NCBI GenBank assembly: GCA_963920575.1 | Contig: OY986975.1 | Location: 16,275,897 to 16,339,896, forward strand | Direction: 5' to 3' | Length of the DNA stretch: 64,000 nucleotides | Origin: Narthecium ossifragum | Lineage: Eukaryota; Streptophyta; Magnoliopsida; Dioscoreales; Nartheciaceae | Shown here: in pieces, positions 46,891 to 58,198 of the stretch | Numbering within the stretch: position 1 is the first letter of the stretch | Layout of the letters: every line of letters begins with the position of its first letter | Program-made: the position numbers and the translations under genes | The notes under the pieces: generated by a model | The model's database searches: none | The model's input: the letters and a program-made list of their open reading frames with translations, nothing else | What the model was told of the DNA's origin: nothing

Positions 46891-49800
46891 TCAAGGCGGT
46901 GTGGTCACTGACATAGTGCCAGCAGCCGCATGCCTAGCCCGACGTGCTAGCTCATCTGCCACCGCGTTTGCCTCACGCGGTACATACATGAAAATAACTC
47001 CGCCTAGGAGAGACACCATACTCCAAATACTCCTAAGGATGGATTCCATACCTGTCACCCACACCTCTCTACCATTAATGGAGTTCACTGTGTTCCTCGA
47101 GTCGGACTCAATAATGATATCGTGAATCCCTCACGCTACTGCCTCATTTAGTGCCCGGAGGACCGCCAACAACTCCGCCTCATCACTACTGCTGGCCAGG
47201 ACATTCTCAGATAAGACCCAGCTCGGTGTAATCCCCTCGTTCTCCCAGCAAGCCACGCCAATCCCAGCAGTCGAAGACCCAATACACCAGGCTCCATCCG
47301 TTTGCAAGACAAAGCCTCTGTTTCGATCAATAACTTGTGCTTGAGCAGGCCTTCGTGCATGACTCCCATCACCCCACCCCTTACTATGCCAGAATTCCCC
47401 TGCCATCTTGCGGGTCCGCCAAGCCAATGCTTCCGGTGTGCAGGTGCTATTCCTCCAGATGAGTTCATTCCTCTCTTTCCAAAGAAGCCAAATACCATAG
47501 CCAACAAGTGCTTTCATCCACCTTTTAGAGACATTGGCGGAAGAGGATGTTGCCAAAAGAACCATGAGATCCTCAAGAACCAGCCTGCCACTCCTTGGCA
47601 GTAGAAGCTCCCAAACCCGTCGAGCAAACAAGCAATCACCAAAAATATGTTAAAGAGACTCCTCACCTCCGCATCCACGTGGGCATGCTCTGTCCTGTGT
47701 CAGGCCGATCCGCCACAAGGAGTCTCGAGCAGGAACCTTTCGGTGCAGGACCTTCCATATGAAATGTTTAACTCTCGGCCCAACTGGTGCATTCCAGCAG
47801 TTCACCCAAACCTCCCTCGGAATGCTCGATGTCGCGCGACACTCCTTCATCAATGCCCAGGAGTATAGGGAGCTAGAGCTTGGCTTCCCGGAGCTATTAA
47901 ACATCCATCTAGCCTTGTCGACCTGCATCCTAGGATCAATTCTAACATCAAGAACATGTTGCACCATGATTGGATGGAACTGTTCCCTCACCTTCATCCT
48001 ACACCATTCGCTGTTTTCCATTAACCAACCCAACTTTGAGGATTCCAGGGCGCCACCCACCCGGACCAATGACGCCCGCTTAGATAGAGGCCCCTCGCCG
48101 CACCACCAGTCTTCCAATGGGTCCAGCATGCTGTTGGTTGCCGGCGTGAAAAATAACCCCTCTCGGACTTCCCCTGCTGCCCTGCAAACAACCTTCCATA
48201 AGGGAGAAGCAGAGGGCATGCATTTGCTAGGTGGTAGTGGGACGGACCAATTGTATTTGTCACGTGTCATCGCAATCCAACTGGACACCCTGTCTTCCAT
48301 CAAGCTAGTAGCCCTTCTCATGTGCAGAGAACGCTGCCAAAGAATCAAATCTCTAAAGCCCAACCCTCCCCACTCAATTGGTCTGCAAACCCCTTGCCAC
48401 TTCACTCGAGATAGGGAGCCAGCATCCTTCCATAAGAACATGCGACAGAGGGTCTCTAGTTGGCGTAACAGAGACACCGGCACGCATGAAGACATCATAG
48501 CATGAACGGGAAGTGCTTGAAGAACCGATTTCAAGAGAGTTACCCTGCCAGCTTCTAAGAGGAGTGCAGCCTTCCAAGAAGAAACCTTACGGATCATCGT
48601 GTTCAGGAGCTCATCGAAGTCCGCCGCCTTCAGCTTGTAGCCTGACACCGGTGTCCCAAGATATCTCCATACGCCATCTGCTTCCGGAACGCCAAGGATC
48701 CTACAAATGACCAAGCGTCTATCATCTGGTACCACCCTGGAGAATCGCACGCTAGACTTCGAGAGGTTAATCTCAAGTCCCATAGAAGCTCGAAAACAAA
48801 TGAGGATCTGCTTAAGTCTACGAGCTTCTAAGGGACATGCATCCGTTGCAAAGAGGCAGTCATCGGCATAGAGAAGATGTGAGAACCTCCCTCCGCCACG
48901 CCGTAGCTGCGCACCTTTCAAGCCAACGCCAGGCCTCAAAGTTAGCCTAGATAGCACTTCCTGCATAAGAAAAAACAAATAGGGTGAGAGTGGATCGCCC
49001 TGTCGCAGTCCACGCTGAGATACAGCTCGTCCGAACACTCTCCCATTAACGATGAAAGCGAACTTTGGTGTCGTAATGCACGCCATAACCCATGACACCC
49101 AAGTCGCCGGAAATCCCATGCAACCCAACACCTCCTTCACTGCTGGCCACCGGACTCGGTCATAAGCTGATTTAAGATCCACTTTAATCACCATCGATGC
49201 TCGTGACTTAGGTGCGTGCTCCATGGAGTGGAGGAGCTCATGTGCCGCCGAAATGTTGTCATGTATCACCCTCCCTGCAATGAACGCAGACTGTTCCACC
49301 CCCACGAGGTCATCCAACACCTCCTTAAGTCTTCTCACCAGGATTGTTGACACAATTTTATAGGTAACATTGCATAAACTGATAGGCCGGAAGTCCTTCA
49401 CCCGTCGGGGATTCTCACACTTTGGAATGAACGAGATGAAGGTCTCATTCCAAGAGGGTGGAAGTGAGGCTGTTCTAAAGAAGGAGATCACTGCGTTGGA
49501 CACCTCTCTCTCCACTGAGTCCCAATTCTTGGTGTAAAATTCTGCCGGAATTCCATCAGGCCTGGAATATTTATGCTTGCCCAATGAGAAGACAGCTTCC
49601 TTGACTTCAATATCAGAGACCTCCCGTGTTAACCACTCCTTCTGCCCATGCGGGATGCATGGAAGCTCTGGCAAGTCCCCCGCTCGATAGATGTCACCAT
49701 CCGTCCAAAGCAGAGCAAAATGTTGAGCAAAGGTCACACCAATTTCTTCCGAATTGGTTACAGCCTCCCCGCTATCCGTAAGAAGTTCCTTCACCCTGGA

Positions 49801-50952
49801 ACGATGTCGTCTTGATGACACCAACTTATGGAAAAGAGCTGTATTTCGATCCCCAGCTACAACCCATTCTCTCCTCAACTTCTGCGCCACCAGTCTTTCC
49901 AGAAGGGTAACAACGGTTGCATGCTGTTTTTCCAAAGCCCGGAGTTCTGCCTCCTCCTCTGAAGATAGCCCCTGGTTCGCCTCCTTCTGGTACAGATTGA
50001 GAATGCCATCTTCCAGTCGCTTCCCGCGTCGGAACGGATCGCAGTCCTCTTTAACATTCCAATTTTTAACCACTTCCTTAAGCTCTTGGAATCTCGTGGC
50101 CATATTGTACTGGAAGGACCCGCGATGCCTCCTCCCCCATATCCGCCTGACAAGAGCCTTGAACCGGGGTTCATCCATCCAGTGTTGTTGAAGACGGAAC
50201 AATCCTGCACCACCAATGTTTCTCTGCTCCACGCCCGCGATGAGGAATAACGGGCAGTGGTCAGAGCCCTGCCTGCTGAGATGTCTAACCTCCAACCGGC
50301 CGAGCACATCCTTTGCTGAAGTCGTGCACAGGACCCGGTCAAGCCGTTCTGAGATCCTTCGATTGCCTGATAGACCATTGCACCACGTAAATGTACTCCC
50401 TACAAATCCAACGTCCACCATGCCATTTGCCACGATGAATTCCAGGAAGTCTTTTGTCGCAGATGCAAACTTGAATGGCCTCCCTCCCCTCTTCTCTTGC
50501 GGAGCCAGAATCACATTAAAATCGCCCAACACTACATGTGGTAGCCCAGTATTATTAACCTCAGTCAACATCTGCCAGAGCAATCTGCGCCCAGGAACAG
50601 AGCGTGCTCCGTAAACAGCGGAGAACAGGACTTGCGCCCCTCCCTCTATAGTAATGAGGCCATGCAAAGCTTGAGGTATGCCACTAATCATGGATACATG
50701 ACCCAACGTTCGTCTCCATACTGCTAGAATGCCGCCATGCCTGCCCTCCGTGGGAATCAGAAAGGCATCCCAGTGCCGCCCTAGCCGCTGCCTTATCAAG
50801 GGAAGTCCTCCCTCCACAATCACAGTGTCGATGATGAAGATTACGTCCGGAGACAGTTCCCGCATAAGTCCTCCACAGATTATTATAACCTTCTCCACCC
50901 CCACCCCTCTACAGTTCCATGCAATGGCCTTAATCATTTGACGAGGCTTCAT
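46891..50952 (-). pseudogene. LINE ORF2: endonuclease, reverse transcriptase, zinc-binding and RNase H, two in-frame stops
   Basis: The frame encodes an APE-type endonuclease at the N-terminus (AIAWNCRGVG, GDFNVILAPQEKRGG, SDHCPLF), then a reverse transcriptase (FRPISLCNVTYKIVSTIL, KVDLKSAYDRVRW, QRGLRQGDPLSPYLFFL, LLYADDCLF with catalytic YADD), a Cys-rich zf-RVT region (ACPRGCGGEESL) and an RNase H domain (QTDGAW, DEAELLAVLRAL, IESDSRNTV, REANAVADELA). Both breaks keep the frame: TAA at 47650-47652 inside zf-RVT and TGA at 47128-47130 inside RNase H. Otherwise the 1350-codon frame is open, so the copy is young but probably inactive. Its start overlaps the ORF1 end; an ATGATTAA overlap with the ORF1 stop is an alternative start. 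Confidence 0.93.
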
Positions 50953-52987
50953 GGCCCTGCTCCGAGACCTCCACACCTACGCCAGTATTCAGCGCCTCAA
51001 CCTTCGCTTTGGCACTCTCAACCACCCTTGTCACCATGCTGAAGCTTCTTTGGTGCCGCGCCAGGTCTCCGCCAACGTTCTCTGCATTCATGTCGCCTTT
51101 GTCACCATGCTGATCTAGCCAAACCTTCTTCCCCTTTGGGTCCAATTCAGTTCTACTAGCTCCACCAGCCGGTTCCACCAGCCCATGCATGCCCTGGTCA
51201 CAAGGTTGGACTGGGTCAGATGGTTGAGCCAGTAAATAGCCGGTCCGACTAAACCTTGGTGGTGAACCACCAGACCCAGATCCAGATACTCCAACTGGCT
51301 CAGTGGAACGTGACGCCCTCCTGGCCATAAATGGCGCCCCTCCTCGATCTCTCCCCTTCACCGGATTAGCATGAAACCCACTGTCAATCTCCTTCCTTTT
51401 TCCCTGTCCACCCTTTGAATCCGCCGGCGCCTTCCTCGCCCATGTCAGCGGCCGCCCTCGTACGTCCAGGAAGCTCCGGCCAGGTGTAGCGATCTCAGTC
51501 GCCCGATCTCCTTTCCGATCTCCAAAGTTGCTACCATGTCGACCTCGATCTTCGTGCCTAAGATTTCCTCGAAACCAGTGCTTACCCCTACCGGCGGGTA
51601 TCCACCCTCCGTCCGTCGCCGCCGCCGTCGTCACCGGCGCTAGCGAAGCATAGATCGGGCCCTCCCTCCCGTGCTGGGTATGTAGATCGGCCTCTGGTTC
51701 ACGACCCCGTGGAGCAACGCTGAGCCGTCGCGGACCCATAGCTCCAGCGCTGAGCCATCGTGGACCCAAAGATCGGCCCCTCCCTCCCGTGCTGGATTTG
51801 TACCTCCGTCGAAGGGGGCTTCTTGATGGTGCAGTTCTCCTCAGGTTAGTCTTCTTCCTACTCGCAGCCGCCCCCCTTTCCTCTGGTTCAGCTGGTTCTT
51901 CTAGCATTTCCCCTGGGTTAGCCTCTAGGTTAGCCTCTCCCAACCCCAGCCCCACACCAGTCTCCGCAACAACCGCACATGCTCCGCCTTTATGGCCGAT
52001 CCTCCGGCACTTATCACACACCGTTATGCCTTCATAATGGAACTCCTGGTAGGAGGCTCTCCCCTCCCGGTATATCTCTACACCCTCTTTTAATGGCTCA
52101 TCAAGACACACCTCCACACATACCCTTGTGTACTCACACCTCGCCGCCAAGGTGGTTGGAAGTTCAACCTTGAGAGGCGTCCCCGCTGTAGCCGCCAACT
52201 TCTTGAGAGCATTCTCCTCATGCAGCTCCAACGGGAGGTCTGGGAAACTGAGCCAAACTGAACCTCTATTGAATTTTATCTGAGACGGTCTACAGTTGCT
52301 CTCCCACCGGATCAGAGATAAAGGTTTACCCTCCACAGACCATGGGCCTTTAGATTGCACAAAGGTTCTGTCGTTCTCACTGCTGAATTTAAACACATAG
52401 AGCCCATGCGCAATCTCCGCCACTTCATAAGGTGCCGATACTTTCCATACTCTCGCCAGCTTGCTCCTCAGAACTGATACAGGAACCCTTCTACCAGTGA
52501 ACCTGCCAAACAGGGCATTCTCCCACCCTTCATTGAGCCTAGCTGACTCTTCAGCCTCAAAAATCACCCTATCCCTTCCCAAGGCACACAGGCTCTCGGC
52601 CTCCTTCCTCGCAATGTAGGAACTCTTCAGAGCTCGTTCCCCACTCGCCAGCTCCGCCCAGGTCCTCTGGCTTATACCACCATTAAGTGGAGGTGGGGTT
52701 TGCAATCGGCAAACAGCAGGCCGATCACAACTCTCCTCCCCGGAGACCTTTCCGTCCTCTAGCTGAGTTGAAAGTGCTCGATGCTGAGCCAAAGGCTCTG
52801 CATCACCAGCAATCATCGCTACACTCCCAGACTCTTCCGTGCTGACCTCCTGTTCCGACAGTGATGACAGCTTCTTCTTCATAGTTTTCCTTTCCTTTTT
52901 GCGCACCTTCTTTGCATTTTGCTCCTTGCGTTTCAGCAGAAGCTGTCTAATCTGCATTAGACTGCGCTCCTTCCCTCCCCTTCCCAT
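50930..52987 (-). CDS. LINE ORF1: DUF4283 and CCHC zinc-knuckle RNA-binding protein
   Basis: Intact 685-codon frame. A basic Lys/Arg-rich N-terminus with a coiled-coil look (QLLLKRKEQNAKKVRKKER) precedes a DUF4283 domain at about residues 140-280 (ALFGRFTGRRVPVSVLRSKL, GLYVFKFSSENDRTFVQSKG, GSVWLSFPDLPLELH). A zinc knuckle CDKCRRIGHKGGAC follows, then a long disordered Gly/Arg/Ser-rich tail. Such proteins bind LINE RNA in the retrotransposition particle. The ATG at 52987 was preferred because the in-frame Met at 53014 lies outside the element, in the target duplication. The frame overlaps ORF2 by about 20-45 bases in a different phase. Confidence 0.88.
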   Translation of the reverse strand: MGRGGKERSLMQIRQLLLKRKEQNAKKVRKKERKTMKKKLSSLSEQEVSTEESGSVAMIAGDAEPLAQHRALSTQLEDGKVSGEESCDRPAVCRLQTPPPLNGGISQRTWAELASGERALKSSYIARKEAESLCALGRDRVIFEAEESARLNEGWENALFGRFTGRRVPVSVLRSKLARVWKVSAPYEVAEIAHGLYVFKFSSENDRTFVQSKGPWSVEGKPLSLIRWESNCRPSQIKFNRGSVWLSFPDLPLELHEENALKKLAATAGTPLKVELPTTLAARCEYTRVCVEVCLDEPLKEGVEIYREGRASYQEFHYEGITVCDKCRRIGHKGGACAVVAETGVGLGLGEANLEANPGEMLEEPAEPEERGAAASRKKTNLRRTAPSRSPLRRRYKSSTGGRGRSLGPRWLSAGAMGPRRLSVAPRGREPEADLHTQHGREGPIYASLAPVTTAAATDGGWIPAGRGKHWFRGNLRHEDRGRHGSNFGDRKGDRATEIATPGRSFLDVRGRPLTWARKAPADSKGGQGKRKEIDSGFHANPVKGRDRGGAPFMARRASRSTEPVGVSGSGSGGSPPRFSRTGYLLAQPSDPVQPCDQGMHGLVEPAGGASRTELDPKGKKVWLDQHGDKGDMNAENVGGDLARHQRSFSMVTRVVESAKAKVEALNTGVGVEVSEQGHEASSND

Positions 52988-52999
52988 CTCTCCTTCTTC

Positions 53000-54024
53000 G
53001 AACTCGAGTTGCATAACAAGATAAAATTAAACAAGTTAATCTGTGAGCGAGTTTAAGCAATTTCAGGTTTTCTTGTTTTCAGTGACTTGAGCTTGTTGAC
53101 AATCATCTCCTTAATGAGCTTGGTTTGTTTTTTTTCCCCAGATGCGTGATCAGTTACATCCGTAAAAATAACAAGTATGATATCGACGATAAATTATCAA
53201 AAAAAATCAAAGTATTAGTATTGCACATTGGAAATTATGTATAATTTATATAACTAATCAAGCCGTTCGAGTGGTCCAGATCTTTCGAATCTCATCCAAA
53301 GACTTTTTTTATTACTATGTGCTGACCTGAACCGTTGGATGAGATTCAAACTCCTACACTTTTGGTGATTCAAACATCAAACATGGACTGTACTGACAAG
53401 TGACTAACTAAATAATAGCTAGCATCGAATCTAAGCATCTTTTGGTGAGGTTAACCTTATAAAATGTCATGGAACCCAATCATCTTCTTGGTATATGAGA
53501 CAATAATACCTTATATGTACATAGAAATGATCGTTAGGTACCATAAAGAATGTTATGATGACTTTGTTTTGGTCCTTTTCTACTCCTTAAAATACTTCTA
53601 TAGGTTGGTGAGGTTTGAGGCTTTTGAGTCACAGCATATGCAATCTTGAAGCCATTTCATTGAGATCCAGCCATGCGGAGAAAAAGATCACATCCTTGAA
53701 TACTAATTTGTATCTGCAAAAAGGTCTGTTAATTATCTGAAAATGCACTAGTTTTGCTTTCTAGTTTCTTCTTGCTTTTGCTGCTTCTTTTCCTTGTTTT
53801 CCTATTGATCTTGCTGCATATCTCTCATCGCAAAAGCTTTCTTCTTTTTTCGGTTGGTGCGCACCCCGATTTTGCTATTACTGCTAATATTTGGGGTTTT
53901 TTTTAGCACGTCGCAGATTTGATTTTTGGATGATGGGTTTTGAATGCGGTGATCTAGCTTCTTGTCTGAATAACTAGCATGGATGACTAAAACCAAAATC
54001 ACCTTTTTGTTTGCATGTTTAATT
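53000..54024 (+). repeat. duplication copy B of the NLR upstream/leader region (distal part)
   Basis: It continues the 46722-46820 segment after the LINE. AACTCGAGTTGCATAACAAG, TAAGCAATTTCAGGTT, ACTTGAGCTTGTTG, GTGATCAGTTACATCC and GTCTGTTAATTATCTG follow in the same order as in copy A. Differences are scattered substitutions plus an insertion around 53260-53440. Confidence 0.85.
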
Positions 54025-54263
54025 TCACTTGTTTCTCAGTACATTTTAAGGTTGCGAGTAAACCAGCTAAAGATGTATTTTTCTTCCCTCCTAATGTTGC
54101 AGCAATCATCAATTTCGTTGAGATATCTATGTGAAATTATATGTTCTTGTTGAGCTATTAGCATATATAAATAGATATTTTTGTTAGGTCTAGATTTTTG
54201 ATGCACACTCTAACTTCATATGCACTAATTCTTCAACCATCTTTAGGCCAAATTGAGTGAAGC
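53640..54263 (+). promoter_or_regulatory. leader exon and leader intron of the NLR gene
   Basis: The sequence around 53650-53724 ends AAAAG|GTCTGTT, a plausible donor. A pyrimidine-rich stretch ending CATCTTTAG at about 54246 is a plausible acceptor, 17 bases before the ATG. This predicts a 5' UTR intron of about 520 bases, as is common in plant NLR genes. The same donor is preserved in copy A. Confidence 0.5.
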
Positions 54264-57058
54264 ATGGCATCGCCTGTGGTTACTTATGTGGTGAATAAAT
54301 TGGGCGACTACATCATCCAAGAAGCTTCAGCCTTTCTTGGAGTTGGAGAAGATATAGAGTGGTTGGAGAGGGAGCTAAAGGGGATGCTCTGCTTTCTAGC
54401 TGATGCTGATGCAAAAGGAAAGGGAGACGATGAAAGAGTGAAGAATTGGGTCCGCGAGATCAGAGATGTTGCTCATGAGGCAGAAGATGTCATTGATAAT
54501 TTCCTACTTAGGGTCAGAAGCCACCCTTCAAGAAGATCTCCCATGTTGAAGATGGCCAGTTGTGTTGATCTCTTTGTGTCCACTAAAGCTCGCAGGGATA
54601 CTGCTAAGAAGATTGCAAGTTTGAAAGTGAGGATCACCGAGATCTCCGCTCGTCAGGGTGCACTTGGTATTGTTAATTTAGGTGGAAGTGGAGGTCTTGA
54701 TGCTGCGGTGATGCGAGAGAGTTTGCAAGCACGAAGACGATTATCTCCTCATCATTATGATGAAAGCAGCGTGGTTGGATTTGATGCAGAGAAGAAAATA
54801 ATAGTTGACCAATTGCTTGGTGAGGAGAAACGTCGATTTGTGATTTCTATAGTTGGTATGGGAGGTCTCGGCAAGACCACTCTTGCCAAGAAAGTGTTTC
54901 ACAGCAATGAAATCTCACATCACTTCAAGGCTCGCATTTGGGTGACCGTCTCTGAAACTTACAATGTGCTTGAGCTGTTAAAGAAACTACTGAAAGAAGT
55001 TGGAGCAACAACAAATAATGAAAATGGAGATGAAGAGGAACTAAAGTCTAATCTCTGTGAAGCACTTAAGATGAGAGGACCGTATCTTGTTGTGATGGAT
55101 GATGTTTGGAAAAAAGAAGTATGGAGGCGGATCGAAACAGCTCTACCAGATATCGGAAACGGAAGCAGGGTGATTTTCACGACGCGGATTGAAGATGTCG
55201 CAAGATCTGCCGACCCAGCTATCCCTCCCCATAAATTGCGACTATTGGACAATGAAGAGAGTAGATTGCTCTTCCTTAAAAAAGCTTACCCATATCGAGA
55301 TGTCCAAACCTTTAGAGAGGATTTGAAGCATGTCGGGGAGAGATTGGTAGAAAGTTGTCACGGTTTGCCGCTTGCCTTGGAGGTTTTAGGAGGCCTTTTA
55401 TCCACGAAAGTTGAGAAGCCCGACGTATGGTCGAGTATGTTAAATAAGGTCAAGTGGCAAGCAGCAGAAGAAGGGAAAGAATGCCTGGATATCTTGCGTT
55501 TGAGTTACGAACAGCTGCCTTATTATCTGAAACCATGTTTTCTGTACATTGGCGCCTTCCCAGAAGACTATGACATTCGTATCAATGGTTTAATTGAACT
55601 ATGGATAGCTGAAGGGTTCATACCAAAGAGGCTAGGAGAAACTAGGAAGAGCACGTCGGAGGATTTCTTGCATGAATTGATCCAAAGGTGCATGATTCAA
55701 GAAAAAAGATACCACTGTGGCAGACTTACCTCCATAGGCGTTCATGATCTCATCCGTGATCTTTGCATAGAGGAAGCCAGAGAGAGTGGATTGCTAACTG
55801 TGGTAAGTCATCTTGCAGATGACATGCCCACTTCTTCAGATTTGACAGGAACCCGTCGCCTGGCCATTAGTGATCGCAACGAGGATTCATATGTAGACCT
55901 CTCAGAGGACATGTGGAAGATGCCTAATTTGCGTACCCTGATATGCTTCACAAATATTAAGGGGGGTGGCCAATTCCTTAGTGGTTTAAGATTGTTGAGA
56001 GTGATTGATATCGCTGTTCCATCAGATGATATGGATATGGTGTTGTCCAAAGAAGTGAAAAATGTGATTAATCTGAGATGCCTGAGATATAGGGGGACCT
56101 ATGAATCACAAATTGTGATTAGCAAGTCATCAATAGAAAATCTTCATAATTTGCAATTTGTGGATGTATATCCTGGACTTGAAGGCTCTTCTATCCGCAG
56201 CATCGAAGGGTTGACAAACCTAGTGACATTTAAGCGGATAGGGGCCGGGAGATGGATTGAAAGTGATTTCAGCAAGCTACTCCACCTTGAAAGTTTGGGA
56301 ATAGTTGGTGTTGAAAATGTACACCATGAGATGCTTCTCGGATCACTTGGGAAATTGAGTTGCCTTCGCTCCTTGTCGCTATCGGCTGAACGTGAACATG
56401 GAACAATTCCCACGGAGGTCCTTGCGATATTTTCGAGACACCGTCATCTTTGTCGTATATATTTGGGAGGACTATTATCAAAGAAGCAGCAGCTCCCACC
56501 CTGTAATCAATTCGCACCCAATCTTGGTCATCTTTTTTTGTTTTCTTCCAAACTGGAGCAAGACCCATTGGTAGTGTTGGAGAAACTGCCCAACCTCGTC
56601 CTTCTTTTCATGAGAGACACTTACGTTGGGAGGAAGATGTTTTGTTCATCAGGTGGATTTCCAGCACTTCAGGAAATGTATATCGAAAACTTGGAAGCTC
56701 TAGAGGAGTGGACGATGGAGCCTGGAGCAATGCCTAGCCTCATCAAGTTATCCATATGGAATGTCCGTACCCTGAACATGCTTCCCGAAGGACTACGAAG
56801 TGTGACGACCATTAGCCATTTGGATTTAAGTGGAATATCTGACGAGTTGCTGAGAAGGGTTCAGCGGGACCATGGCGAGGATTGGCACAAGATCCAGCAT
56901 ATCCCACACCTCGACATCCCTTCTATAATTTACGGTGGGTGATTGAATAGTGAATACTCAGGTGATTGCTTCATAGATTTCGTTTCTATAATCTAACAAA
57001 TTCTAGGATTTTTCTTCATCTTGCAGAGAATGGGGATGATGAGATCGATGAGGAATGA
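54264..57058 (+). CDS. CC-NBS-LRR (CNL) disease-resistance-type protein
   Basis: The main exon 54264-56934 probably splices to 57027-57058, giving 900 residues; unspliced, the frame ends at 56942 (892 residues). The coiled-coil domain (1-165) has the EDVID motif (HEAEDVIDNFLL, 71-82). The NB-ARC domain has P-loop GMGGLGKTT (198-206), RNBS-A FKARIWVTVS, kinase-2 LVVMDDVW, RNBS-B GSRVIFTTR, GLPLA (367-371), RNBS-D PCFLYIGAFPEDYD and VHDL (493-496) in the MHD position. About 15 degenerate LRRs follow (for example LRTLICFTN, LRLLRVIDI, LRCLRYRG, LESLGIVG). CNLs are intracellular immune receptors that act as ADP/ATP switches. The RPP13/RPM1-like class is likely; no integrated domain is seen. All motifs are intact, so the gene appears functional. 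Its upstream region is duplicated and split by a LINE. Confidence 0.93.
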
Positions 57059-57640
57059 TGAGATGGACTAAGAATGCCTGAAGCTACTACATATGATCCA
57101 GTGAACAAAAGCTCATGCAAATGTGCAAAATCACCTACATTCCGTACAAATTTCATTTGGGAGGTCGTATGTATTATGTATTAATTGAACCAATAACGTG
57201 ATTCGATTGGGAGTTAGGAAAAACATGGTTGCATGTAGTGCTAATATTTATTTATTTTCTTTGATTGTTTTATTTTATTTGATTTTTCGTGAGTAGAGAT
57301 AAGCCTTTTGCTTTGCTGTGTAATACACATCGCTAGCTACAGAAAGTGCATCAAATGAATGAATTGTCCTTAATAATCTAATTTCCCTCCTCCACTTTAA
57401 TACTTGAGCTATTTGGTTGGTAAATTTCAATATGTAATCTAACAAGTGGATGAAATGTATTAGTGCAGTTACAACATATATATATTGTTAAAATGCTCTT
57501 TTTTTTTTTAATTTTTCCTTCTAGTACAGAAGGTCATCATCAGGTTCTTGTTTGTTGCTTATTTTACACTTTGTTGGCAGTGGGTGATTTGTCTTGTGAT
57601 GGGAATATATGACTTCAGAGTAGTGGTCTGTTTGGTCGTC
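57059..57640. other. 3' flank of the NLR gene, nothing else seen
   Basis: AT-rich; it includes the probable 3' untranslated region and poly(T/A) tracts near 57500. No coding segment recognised. Confidence 0.5.
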
Positions 57641-57858
57641 ACCGGCAGTTTTTGTGGAAGCTGATGCACAAGAAGTTGCCTGCTTGTTGTGTGGAATTCT
57701 TGCCTGGTGTGAGCTCCAATCCAGCGTCTCTTGTCTTCTCTGGTGTTTTTAGTATTCTGAGGCATGGCTTATTCAGTTTAAATCTTTTTATAGTTCATGC
57801 TCTTTGGATTTTGTGGAAACAGAGGTGTCAATTGTTATATGAGGGAGAGAGGCCTTAG
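57641..57858 (+). pseudogene. short LINE ORF2 relic (zf-RVT region)
   Basis: The frame reads FLWKLMHKKLPACC at one end and ALWILWKQRCQLLYEG at the other. These are the two ends of the zinc-binding region that follows LINE reverse transcriptases, with the middle missing or diverged. Short and without flanking structure, so moderate support only. Confidence 0.45.
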
Positions 57859-58198
57859 ATGTGCTGAGGGGTGGTTTTGGTTAGTTTGTTCCCAGTGAAA
57901 TCTGGTTTGTAGCTTCGGCTTATCTGTTCCAGAAAAAAGAAGCTGAGTCTAACATAGGTTTATGCTCTGAATGTGGGAGTTCAACAAAAGATAGCTGATA
58001 TATCAAGGTACAACATTCATTGATTCATTGTTTATTTTACACCTCTAGTCCATAGATTGCTTTCTGCTGAAGGAAACCACGGTTGCGCAAATTCTTTAAT
58101 AAATGAAATCTGCACGGAAAGTTGCAAAACCAGAAAAAAAAGGTCTGAGAAAGAAGAAAAAAATTTAGTTTCTTGATAGAGTCTTGTCATTAACAAAC
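57859..58198. other. intergenic, nothing recognised
   Basis: AT-rich sequence with no frame or repeat of note, ending in the 9-bp target duplication of the next element. Confidence 0.5.

Larger units (their letters stand above)
46820..52999 (-). mobile_element. nearly full-length L1-type LINE, 6.2 kb, with target-site duplication
   Basis: A 20-base poly(T) at 46820-46839 is the minus-strand poly(A) tail; the other end is at 52999. GAACTCGAGTT flanks both sides (46811-46821 and 53000-53010). ORF1 and ORF2 follow in order on the minus strand. The 5' leader is only about 12 bases before the ORF1 ATG, so slight 5' truncation is likely. The insertion splits copy B of the NLR upstream duplication. 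Confidence 0.95.

Noticed and set aside
47759..48505. 248-codon plus-strand frame and other long plus frames within 47.3-52.2 kb
   Set aside because: They are antisense shadows of LINE ORF1 and ORF2, which have recognisable domains on the minus strand.
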